From Persebacter sp051008975 (lineage in GTDB: Bacteria > Pseudomonadota > Gammaproteobacteria > Tethybacterales > Persebacteraceae), in the NCBI GenBank assembly GCA_051008975.1, contig JBPCXA010000095.1, positions 1 through 36,311 of the forward strand: a DNA stretch of 36,311 nucleotides, read 5' to 3'. A model generated the notes under the pieces. That model had not been told where the DNA came from, made no database searches, and worked only from the letters and a program-made list of their open reading frames with translations. A program made the translations under genes and the position numbers. This document shows positions 30,563 through 36,311 of this stretch, piece after piece. Position 1 is the stretch's first letter. Each line of letters starts with the position of its first letter.

Positions 30563-31720
30563 TTACGCGGCGGATTCGCGCAGCAGTTCCCGCGCGACGA
30601 TGATTTTCAGCACTTCGCTGCTGCCCTCGTAGATGGAGGCGAGGCGCACGTCGCGGCAAAACCGCTCCATCGGCAGCGCGCGCATATAGCCGTAGCCGCC
30701 GAAAATTTGCAGCGCGTCGCGGGTGATTCTTTCGGCGGCGGCGGTCGCGAAAAGTTTCGCCATCGCCGATTCTTTGCGATACGGCAGCCCGCCCTCCTTC
30801 AATTGCGCGGCGCGCATCGTCAGCCAGAACGCCGCCTCCGATTCGGTCGCGCGTTCGGCGAGCATCCATTGCAGCCCCTGATGTTCGGCGAGTTTCTTGC
30901 CGTGCTGTTCGCGCTCGGTCATATATTTTCGCGCCGCCGAAAGCGCCGCGTCGGCGACTCCAAGGGACATCGCGGCGATTCCGATTCGTCCGCCCGCCAA
31001 TCCGGACATCGCGATGCGAAAACCGTCGCGCAATTCGCCGAGCAAATTTTCCTTCGGCACGCGCGCGCCGTCAAATACGATATCGTTGCTGGGCGAGGCG
31101 CGCTGCCCCATTTTTCGCGCCGCCGGCCCGACCGAAATTCCGGGCGTGTCGCGCGCCGCGACGAAACAGCCGACGCCGCGCCCTTTTTTCGCGCGCGAAT
31201 CGGTCACCGCCCACACGACATAAAATCCGGCGATTTCGCCGCTGGTAATCCACTGCTTCGTGCCGGACAATACGAAAGAATCGCCGTCCGCGACGGCGGA
31301 AGTTTTCATCGCCGCAGGATCGGAACCGGCGGACGATTCGGTCAGACAAAATCCCGCCGCCGCAACTTCGCCCGACAACAGCGGCGGCAGAAATTTTTCG
31401 CGCGCCGCCCCGCCGCAATTTTGCAGTATTTCGGCGACCATATTGTTGATGCCCATGGCGACCGCGGTGGAACAGCATCCTTTGCCGATTTCGTACATCG
31501 CCAGCGCGCCCGCGACCGCCCCGGCGTCCGCGCCGCCGTATTTTTCGGAAACGCAAAGACCGTTAAATCCCAGCGCGGCGAGTTCGCGGAGATGCGCGAC
31601 ATACAAATCGCCGCCGCCCGCCGCCTCCACTTTCGCCGCCGCCGGCGCGAGCGAATCGCGGGCATAACGCGCCGCGGTGTCGCGAATCAACTTTTGCGAA
31701 TCGGTGAAAAACGCGCTCAT
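30563..31720 (-). CDS. Acyl-CoA dehydrogenase
   Basis: 385 residues, the full length of the family. This FAD enzyme makes the 2,3-double bond of acyl-CoA and passes electrons to ETF. Signatures are GFCLTESSAGSDPAAMKTSA, GTKQWITSGEIAGFYVV, MGQRASPSNDIVFDGARVPKENLLG and LQIFGGYGYMRALPMERFCRDVRLASIYEG, with catalytic Glu365. The catalytic Glu in the C-terminal YEGSSE is as in short/medium/branched-chain enzymes rather than the isovaleryl-CoA position. The exact chain-length preference is not readable. A TATAGT box lies 11 bases before ATG, so any leader would be about 4-5 nt. It pairs with the enoyl-CoA hydratase downstream. Confidence 0.95.
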   Translation of the reverse strand: MSAFFTDSQKLIRDTAARYARDSLAPAAAKVEAAGGGDLYVAHLRELAALGFNGLCVSEKYGGADAGAVAGALAMYEIGKGCCSTAVAMGINNMVAEILQNCGGAAREKFLPPLLSGEVAAAGFCLTESSAGSDPAAMKTSAVADGDSFVLSGTKQWITSGEIAGFYVVWAVTDSRAKKGRGVGCFVAARDTPGISVGPAARKMGQRASPSNDIVFDGARVPKENLLGELRDGFRIAMSGLAGGRIGIAAMSLGVADAALSAARKYMTEREQHGKKLAEHQGLQWMLAERATESEAAFWLTMRAAQLKEGGLPYRKESAMAKLFATAAAERITRDALQIFGGYGYMRALPMERFCRDVRLASIYEGSSEVLKIIVARELLRESAA

Positions 31721-31731
31721 CGTCCGCCGCG

Positions 31732-31737
31732 ACTATA
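31732..31737 (-). promoter_or_regulatory. -10 hexamer TATAGT before the acyl-CoA dehydrogenase
   Basis: On the minus strand TATAGT, 11 bases, ATG 31720, which implies a very short leader. The gap 31721-31913 holds no gene. It contains AAAACGCGTTTT and CGCCG-GATATT-CGGCG palindromes that may end the cytochrome transcript. Confidence 0.45.
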
Positions 31738-31913
31738 TCACATCCGCCGCGATTTTTCGTTCGTCATATTAAAAAACCGCCCTCGGCGTGAAACGTTTTT
31801 TTTGACCGCCGCGATTTTCGTTCTTTGTACAAAACGCGTTTTTTGCGGACGCGCGCGACGCCGGATATTCGGCGGAAAAAATTAATACGAGAATGAACGA
31901 ACGAAAAAAATTG

Positions 31914-32543
31914 TCAGGGCGCGAGGCCGGAAATATACGCCGCCAGCGCGTCAATTTGTTCCGCGGTCAACCGCGCGGCGATGTCGTTCATCGCGCCGCC
32001 CTCGCCGCCCGGACGCGCGCCGGAGGCGTATTCGCGCAGGGCGGCGGCGGTATATTCGGCGTACTGCCCCGACAAACGCGGATAGTGCGGCGGAATTCCC
32101 GCGCCCGCCGGACCATGACAGGCGGCGCACGCCGGGACGCCGGCCGCCGCGTCGCCGCCGCGATATAACTTTTCGCCGCCGCGGGCGAGCGTAATGTCCG
32201 CCGCGCCGGCGATGACCGGCGTCTGCGCGGCGAGATAGGCGGCGATGTCGGCGATTTGCGCGTCCGTCAGATTCGCCGCCAGCGCCGCCATAATCGGGCT
32301 TTTGCGCGCGCCGTCGCGATAGGCGGCGAGTTGCGCGGCGGTATATTCGGCGTACTGCCCCGCCAAAATCGGCTGCGTTGGCACGACACTGCCGCCGCCG
32401 GGACCGTGGCAACTCATACATTGGGATTCGTACACCGCCGCCCCGGCGGCGGCGTCCCCGCTGTTTAACGGCGTTTCCTGCGCGGCGGCGGCGGCGCACG
32501 GCAGCAACAGCGACAGCAAAATTCTCGCGTAATTTCCGGACAT
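31914..32543 (-). CDS. Diheme cytochrome c4-type protein
   Basis: 209 residues. A signal peptide (…AAAAAQ near 22) and two similar cytochrome c domains. The heme sites are CMSCH (42-46) and CAACH (139-143). The likely axial Met ligands are Met84 and Met185, each followed by the c4-type pattern LTDAQIADIAAYLAAQ / LTAEQIDALAAYISGL. It is a periplasmic electron carrier between the bc1 complex and terminal oxidases; in denitrifiers it could also donate to nitrite reductase. A TATACT box ends 7 nt before ATG on the minus strand, with no Shine-Dalgarno site. Confidence 0.94.
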   Translation of the reverse strand: MSGNYARILLSLLLPCAAAAAQETPLNSGDAAAGAAVYESQCMSCHGPGGGSVVPTQPILAGQYAEYTAAQLAAYRDGARKSPIMAALAANLTDAQIADIAAYLAAQTPVIAGAADITLARGGEKLYRGGDAAAGVPACAACHGPAGAGIPPHYPRLSGQYAEYTAAALREYASGARPGGEGGAMNDIAARLTAEQIDALAAYISGLAP

Positions 32544-32550
32544 GTTTACA

Positions 32551-32556
32551 AGTATA
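32551..32556 (-). promoter_or_regulatory. -10 hexamer TATACT, 7 nt before the cytochrome c4 ATG
   Basis: On the minus strand TATACT, seven bases, ATG 32543. Leaderless geometry. Confidence 0.6.
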
Positions 32557-32574
32557 ACACGGCGGCGCGCGGAT

Positions 32575-33570
32575 TTATTCCGATGCGGCGGGCGGGCGTT
32601 CGCCGCGCGATTCGCAATATCGCCGCCAGACGAAATCGGCGGCGCGCGCGGTTTCGTCCAGATGCGGCGGCATCCATTCGGCGAACGCGCCCTCCCACCG
32701 CCGCGCCAGACGGCGTTCGGCGAGAGCGCCGTGAAATCGGCGAAACTTGCCCGCCGCGCGCGCCGCCCGCAACGGCGGTTCGGCGCACCACATCGGTTTT
32801 GCGGCGGCGGCGGCTTCGGAGAGCATATTCACCGAATCACCGCTTACGACGAAACGGTCGGCGGCGGCGAGAATGTCGAGATACGGATTTTCTCCGCCTT
32901 CGCCATCGTAGAAAAAACATCCGCCGCCGGACAACGCCGCCGCCAGCGCCCGCGTATTTTCCGCGCCGGTGCGGCGGCTGCCGGTCGCCAGCACGCCGCC
33001 GGACGGATCGGCGCGGCGGACGGATTCCGCCAGTTCGCGGCAAAAAGACGGCGTCATCCGATACGCCCGGCTGTCGCCGCCGATTAACAGCGCGGTTTTC
33101 GGATCGGGAATATGCGCGAATTTTCGCCGCGCCGCCGCGCGACGGCGCCGCAAATCTTCATGTCGGACGCCGCCCGCCGAACCGAGAATCGGCAGTACAT
33201 TTTCGCCGCGCACTTCGTCGTGCAGCGGGCAGATGACCGCGTCAAATTCGGACACTGATACCGGCGGCTTTTGCGCGAAGACGGCGAACGCGCCGTATTT
33301 TCGCCGCATCGCCAGCGCCGCCGCCGCCGCCCGATGCCCGCAGGCGACCGCCATATCGGGCGGCGAAACATCGCAAGAATCGGAATCCGCGGCGGGAAAA
33401 TCGCGAAAAAATCGCGCGGCGATTCGCGGAAATACGCCGGCAACCGCGCCCGCCCGAATCGTATGCGCGACAATTTTCGCGCCGCCGCAAAGTTCGGAGA
33501 TTGCGGCGGCGAGTCCGGCGGTTTGCGCCCGCGCCCCCGCCGCGCCGTTGTCCGCGAGAATAATATGCAT
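32575..33570 (-). CDS. ELM1-like (DUF1022, GT-B-like) protein
   Basis: 331 residues. It resembles the bacterial proteins annotated as mitochondrial fission ELM1 family. It has an N-terminal MHIILADNGAAGARAQTAGLA and MAVACGHRAAAAALAMRRKYGA. VICPLHDEVRGENVLPILGSAGGV and ALLIGGDSRAYRM follow. TGSRRTGAENTRAL is next, then the strongly conserved NPYLDILAAADRFVVSGDSVNMLSEAAA. The fold is similar to GT-B glycosyltransferases. In bacteria its role is unknown, though such genes often lie beside envelope or LPS genes. The open frame extends far upstream, but MHIIL at 33570 fits the family start. No Shine-Dalgarno site is evident. Confidence 0.82.
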   Translation of the reverse strand: MHIILADNGAAGARAQTAGLAAAISELCGGAKIVAHTIRAGAVAGVFPRIAARFFRDFPAADSDSCDVSPPDMAVACGHRAAAAALAMRRKYGAFAVFAQKPPVSVSEFDAVICPLHDEVRGENVLPILGSAGGVRHEDLRRRRAAARRKFAHIPDPKTALLIGGDSRAYRMTPSFCRELAESVRRADPSGGVLATGSRRTGAENTRALAAALSGGGCFFYDGEGGENPYLDILAAADRFVVSGDSVNMLSEAAAAAKPMWCAEPPLRAARAAGKFRRFHGALAERRLARRWEGAFAEWMPPHLDETARAADFVWRRYCESRGERPPAASE

Positions 33571-33617
33571 TGTTAATAAAAGTCGCGGCGCGATGTAAAA
33601 CCGAATCGGACGAAACT

Positions 33618-34046
33618 TTAACGCGGCATTTTTTGCACGCCCGCGCCGCCCGCATATTGCGGAAGGCCGTCGGCGATGCCGTAATACCCGCCCTTGTCGG
33701 CGGTATAAATATGCGCCGACAAACGCAACTTCGCATCGTCGTCCAGCGCGGCGGCGGCGACCGCGACATATTCGCCGGAATTCGGACGCCACAACAAAGA
33801 ACAGCCGCACTCGCCGCAAAATCCGCGCCGCGCGGTGTCGGACGCGCGATACCAGCGCAATCCGTCCTCTTTTTCCGGCAAAAAGTTTTCCGCGCAAACG
33901 GCGGTCGCGGCGAAAAAATGCCCGCTCCACTTGCGGCACTGTCCGCAATGACACGCAATCGGCGGGCGCAGCGCGCCGCGCAACGCGAACCGCACCGCGC
34001 CGCACAAACATCCGCCCCGCAAAACTTCGTCCGCGCCGTTCGTCAT
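33618..34046 (-). CDS. GFA-family (CENP-V/GFA) zinc protein
   Basis: 142 residues with the seven-cysteine zinc pattern of glutathione-dependent formaldehyde-activating-like proteins: GGCLCGAVRF, ACHCGQCRKWSG and GFCGECGCSLLWR. PNSGEYVAVAAAALDD and HIYTADKGGYY follow. True S-hydroxymethylglutathione synthase activity is doubtful for most members, so the function is open. ATG 34046 was preferred to an upstream in-frame ATG at 34085 because a TATAAT ends 6 nt before it. Confidence 0.88.
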   Translation of the reverse strand: MTNGADEVLRGGCLCGAVRFALRGALRPPIACHCGQCRKWSGHFFAATAVCAENFLPEKEDGLRWYRASDTARRGFCGECGCSLLWRPNSGEYVAVAAAALDDDAKLRLSAHIYTADKGGYYGIADGLPQYAGGAGVQKMPR

Positions 34047-34052
34047 TCGCGC

Positions 34053-34058
34053 ATTATA
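34053..34058 (-). promoter_or_regulatory. -10 hexamer TATAAT, 6 nt before the GFA gene ATG
   Basis: On the minus strand TATAAT, six bases, ATG 34046. It is part of an 11-bp perfect inverted repeat (34050-34060 with 34099-34109) shared with the divergent aldolase promoter. Confidence 0.65.
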
Positions 34059-34100
34059 ACTTCGTTCATCAAAAAACGCCCGCAAAAAACCGCGCCGCGT

Positions 34101-34106
34101 TATAAT
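34101..34106 (+). promoter_or_regulatory. -10 hexamer TATAAT of the aldolase gene
   Basis: TATAAT on the plus strand. Transcription would start near 34113 and leave a leader of about 28 nt with AAAGGGA at 34127-34133, seven bases before ATG 34141. The ATG at 34111 is too close to the box and out of step with the family N-terminus. Confidence 0.65.
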
Positions 34107-34140
34107 GCGAATGTTTATTTTTTGCGAAAGGGATTTTACG

Positions 34141-35196
34141 ATGGCGCTGATTACTTTGCGGCAACTTTTGGACCACGCCGCCGAAAACGGCTACGGCGTG
34201 CCGGCGTTCAATGTCAACAACATGGAACAAATTCAGGCGATCATGCGGGCGGCGGATTCGGTTTCGGCGCCGGTGATTATCCAAGCCAGCCGCGGCGCGC
34301 GCGAATACGCCGGCGACGTTTTTTTGCGCCGCCTTATGCAGGCGGCGGCGGAAATGTGGCCGCAAATTCCGGTCGTGATGCATTTGGACCACGGCGCGGA
34401 CGCGCGCGCCTGCCTCTCGGCGATGTCGTCCGGATTTACCAGCGTGATGATGGACGGCTCGCTGGCGGAGGACGGAAAAACGCCCGCCGACTACGAATAT
34501 AACGCCGCCGTCACGAAGCGGGTTTCGGAAATCGCGCATCTCATCGGCGTCTCGGTGGAGGGAGAACTGGGATGCCTCGGCTCGCTGGAAACCGGCGCCG
34601 GCGAAGCCGAGGACGGACACGGTTTCGCCGGCGCGCTCTCCCGCGACCGCTTGCTGACCGACCCCGAAGAGGCGGAAAAATTCGTCAAGCAAACGCAGGT
34701 GGACGCCCTCGCCGTCGCCATCGGCACGTCGCACGGCGCGTATAAATTCAGCCGCAAGCCGGACGGCAAAATTCTCGCCCTGGACGTGGTGCGCGAAATC
34801 CACCGGCGTCTTCCGAACGCGCATTTGGTGATGCACGGTTCGTCCTCGGTGCCGCGCGAATTGCAGGAATTGATCAACGACAACGGCGGCGAAATGCCGC
34901 AAACTTTCGGCGTGCCTGTGGAGGAAATCGTCGAAGGCATCCGCCACGGCGTCCGCAAAATCAACATAGACACCGACTGCCGGATGGCGATGACCGGCAC
35001 TTACCGCAAGGTGGCGAAGGAAAACCCGCGCGAATTTGACCCGCGCAAATTCAACAAACCGGCGGCGGCGGAAATGGAAAAAGTATGCCGCGCGCGTCTG
35101 GAAGCGTTCGGCGCGGCGGGAATGGCGCAAAAAATCCGCCCGCGCCCCCTCCGCGAAATGGCGAAATCCTACGCCGACGGAAAACTGGCGCATTGA
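34141..35196 (+). CDS. fba: Class II fructose-bisphosphate aldolase (Calvin-cycle subtype)
   Basis: 351 residues. This zinc-dependent aldolase splits or forms fructose-1,6-bisphosphate in glycolysis, gluconeogenesis and the Calvin cycle. Motifs are YGVPAFNVNNMEQIQAIM, VVMHLDHGAD (catalytic Asp and zinc His), SVMMDGSLAEDGKTP and SVEGELGCLG (zinc Glu). AVAIGTSHGAYKF (zinc His), LVMHGSSSVP (zinc His) and VRKINIDTDCRMAMT follow. No phosphoribulokinase or Rubisco is present in the window, so the pathway is not decided. Initiation uses a Shine-Dalgarno site, unlike many neighbours. Confidence 0.96.
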   Translation: MALITLRQLLDHAAENGYGVPAFNVNNMEQIQAIMRAADSVSAPVIIQASRGAREYAGDVFLRRLMQAAAEMWPQIPVVMHLDHGADARACLSAMSSGFTSVMMDGSLAEDGKTPADYEYNAAVTKRVSEIAHLIGVSVEGELGCLGSLETGAGEAEDGHGFAGALSRDRLLTDPEEAEKFVKQTQVDALAVAIGTSHGAYKFSRKPDGKILALDVVREIHRRLPNAHLVMHGSSSVPRELQELINDNGGEMPQTFGVPVEEIVEGIRHGVRKINIDTDCRMAMTGTYRKVAKENPREFDPRKFNKPAAAEMEKVCRARLEAFGAAGMAQKIRPRPLREMAKSYADGKLAH

Positions 35197-35211
35197 GGGC
35201 GGCGCGTCCGG

Positions 35212-36189
35212 CTACAAATCCTCGCTGATGTCCGCGCGATTTTTTCTCTCCAATGCGGCGCAAATTTTTGTTATTTGCTCCGCGGACAGTTTTTCTTCCC
35301 TACTGTCAAAAACACGCCCGATGTCCTCCGGATTGCACAGAATTAAATTTCCGCTGTAATCCGCGTTATCAATACTCCAACCGGGAAACGCGAAGATGCG
35401 CGCGATGTACGGCATTTTTCTGCCTTTCTCGTCACTCCAGATTTGAGAAAGGTGCCAATACAACATCCTGGCACTGCCATCCGTGCGTTCAATCGGATCG
35501 GGGGAGTCCAACTTTCGGACATCGCCGTACTCGTTGACACAGCAAATCGCGTTGCCTTTGAGAATCAAAGTTTCGGGTTTCTTCGGATCCTTCCGCAACG
35601 TTTTTGTTTCCACAAAAAATACGCCTTTCGGGCAGACAACAATGTGATCAATGTCGCCGACCTTGGCTCTATCCTCAAACCACCCATGAAAAACGCGCCA
35701 TTGCGGACGACCGAGTTTGTCCAGTTCTTCGCCAACGGCGCGTTCGCCACGATAGCCAAGCGCATATTTCTTGGCGCGATACTGAAAAACGGGGATTGTC
35801 GCCATCGCTATAACAGTCGACAACAATACCAAATACACAAGCCATGGCGCGTACGACAAAAGCAACAGTACCGAGAAAAAAACGCCCGGCCAGACGCACA
35901 GCATGACTGCGTGATTTGAATATGCTTCCCATTTAAAGAACTCCAATTTCAGCCGCCCGCCGGGACGCGGCAACGGCCCTTTCTTAATTGGAGATTCTTT
36001 GCGCCTGCCGCAAATTAAATCCCAAATTTCTTTATAAGAACGACAAAAATCTCTCTTGAACTTGTGAAGAGATTTTTCATGACGCGAGTATACCCGCAGC
36101 ACGAAGGCGGGAACAAAATCTTCGCCGGATTTCCAAATCCGGCAAAGAACGCCGCGCACGACATCGCGCAATTTCTTGAACATACTCAT
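35212..36189 (-). CDS. NERD-domain membrane protein
   Basis: 325 residues. A basic N-terminal region (1-85) is followed by two transmembrane helices at about 93-113 and 116-135. A NERD (nuclease-related) domain follows: GYRGERAVGEELDKLG, DRAKVGDIDHIVVCPKGVFFVETKTLR. Asp179/Asp181, Glu194 and Lys196 fit the PD-(D/E)xK pattern. The last 110 residues include WSDEKGRKMPYIARIFAFPGW and SREEKLSAEQITKIC. NERD proteins are thought to process nucleic acids; some occur in defence loci. Its ATG overlaps the thiC stop (ATGA), and GGGGAG lies 9 bases upstream. Base composition is less GC-rich than in thiC or fba, suggesting insertion behind thiC. Confidence 0.82.
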   Translation of the reverse strand: MSMFKKLRDVVRGVLCRIWKSGEDFVPAFVLRVYSRHEKSLHKFKRDFCRSYKEIWDLICGRRKESPIKKGPLPRPGGRLKLEFFKWEAYSNHAVMLCVWPGVFFSVLLLLSYAPWLVYLVLLSTVIAMATIPVFQYRAKKYALGYRGERAVGEELDKLGRPQWRVFHGWFEDRAKVGDIDHIVVCPKGVFFVETKTLRKDPKKPETLILKGNAICCVNEYGDVRKLDSPDPIERTDGSARMLYWHLSQIWSDEKGRKMPYIARIFAFPGWSIDNADYSGNLILCNPEDIGRVFDSREEKLSAEQITKICAALERKNRADISEDL

Positions 36190-36311
36190 TTGTAAATCTC
36201 CCCGCCTTGTTTGCGGAATTCCACGGATTTTTCCGCCATTCCCTTTTGGCGGGCGGCGTCCTCCGTCGCGCCGATTTTGGCGGCGTAGTCGCGGATTTCC
36301 TGGGTGATTTT
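36186..36311 (-). CDS. thiC: Phosphomethylpyrimidine synthase ThiC, C-terminal 41 codons
   Basis: The minus strand from the right edge reads KITQEIRDYAAKIG, then ARQKGMAEKSVEFRKQGG and EIYK before TGA. This is the end of ThiC: the KI(T/S)QE(V/I)RDYAA motif directly after the CxxC-x4-C iron-sulfur site, which lies outside the window. The GM-x-EKS-x-EF-x-GGEIY tail is also typical. ThiC is the radical-SAM enzyme that makes the thiamine pyrimidine from AIR, a product of the purine pathway. Its stop overlaps the NERD gene start by 4 bp. The rest of the gene and any TPP riboswitch lie outside. Confidence 0.9.
   Translation of the reverse strand, partial: KITQEIRDYAAKIGATEDAARQKGMAEKSVEFRKQGGEIYK

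Noticed and set aside
33571..34011. N-terminal extension of the ELM1-like gene
   Set aside because: It overlaps the whole GFA gene on the same strand. The family N-terminus MHIILADNG is at 33570.
1..36311. tRNA, rRNA, riboswitch or prophage genes
   Set aside because: No cloverleaf, rRNA core motif, conserved riboswitch core or phage structural gene was recognised by eye in the intergenic regions. A covariance-model search would settle this.

Overview
The window is a GC-rich, gene-dense piece of a proteobacterial chromosome, most likely from an uncultured gammaproteobacterium. That placement is an inference from gene content: a twin-transmembrane DUF2909 gene beside SURF1, YhdP, cytochrome c4, a Calvin-subtype class II aldolase, and the purE-purC pair. 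About 27 genes are visible, including partial ones at both ends. No tRNA, rRNA, CRISPR array or transposase was seen.

Layout. 1-3.6 kb: end of a GMC oxidoreductase, copper nitrite reductase nirK, and an SDR-GNAT pair. 3.6-8.3 kb: putA, then a SAM methyltransferase set between clusters of palindromic repeats. 8.7-10.3 kb: a remnant of a cytochrome oxidase assembly cluster (DUF2909, SURF1 and a small membrane-anchored protein). 10.3-15 kb: a single-polypeptide restriction-modification-specificity enzyme, convergent with and directly abutting a DUF2806 gene. 15-22.9 kb: YheT-like hydrolase, phosphomannomutase, YhdP, a small secreted protein, and GDP-mannose pyrophosphorylase/isomerase. This is a cell-envelope and GDP-mannose block. 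22.9-27.3 kb: secreted orphan, purE-purC, a GIY-YIG/NUMOD3-like nuclease and an acyl-ACP synthetase. 27.3-29.3 kb: a frameshifted surface protein with a poly-G tract in its leader, again flanked by repeats. 29.7-36.3 kb: crotonase and acyl-CoA dehydrogenase, cytochrome c4, ELM1-like protein, GFA-family protein, fructose-bisphosphate aldolase, a NERD membrane protein and the 3' end of thiC.

Three patterns stand out. (1) Four homopolymeric G/C tracts of 11-15 bp lie only in genes for the cell surface or probable glycan modification (methyltransferase, phosphomannomutase twice, surface protein), as in phase-variable contingency loci. The surface protein adds an upstream ORF with a good Shine-Dalgarno site. 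Its frame relative to the main ORF depends on tract length, so 11, 12 and 13 G would give fusion, coupling and OFF states. (2) Ten genes have a TATAAT-like hexamer ending exactly 6-7 nt before the ATG, which suggests widespread leaderless mRNAs. (3) Seven 88-108 bp composite repeats share terminal palindromes built on ATTCCGGCGAAAGCCGGAAT, with interchangeable inner hairpins. They resemble neisserial NIME arrays in architecture and bracket two of the tract-bearing genes.

All functions come from reading motifs; no database search was run.
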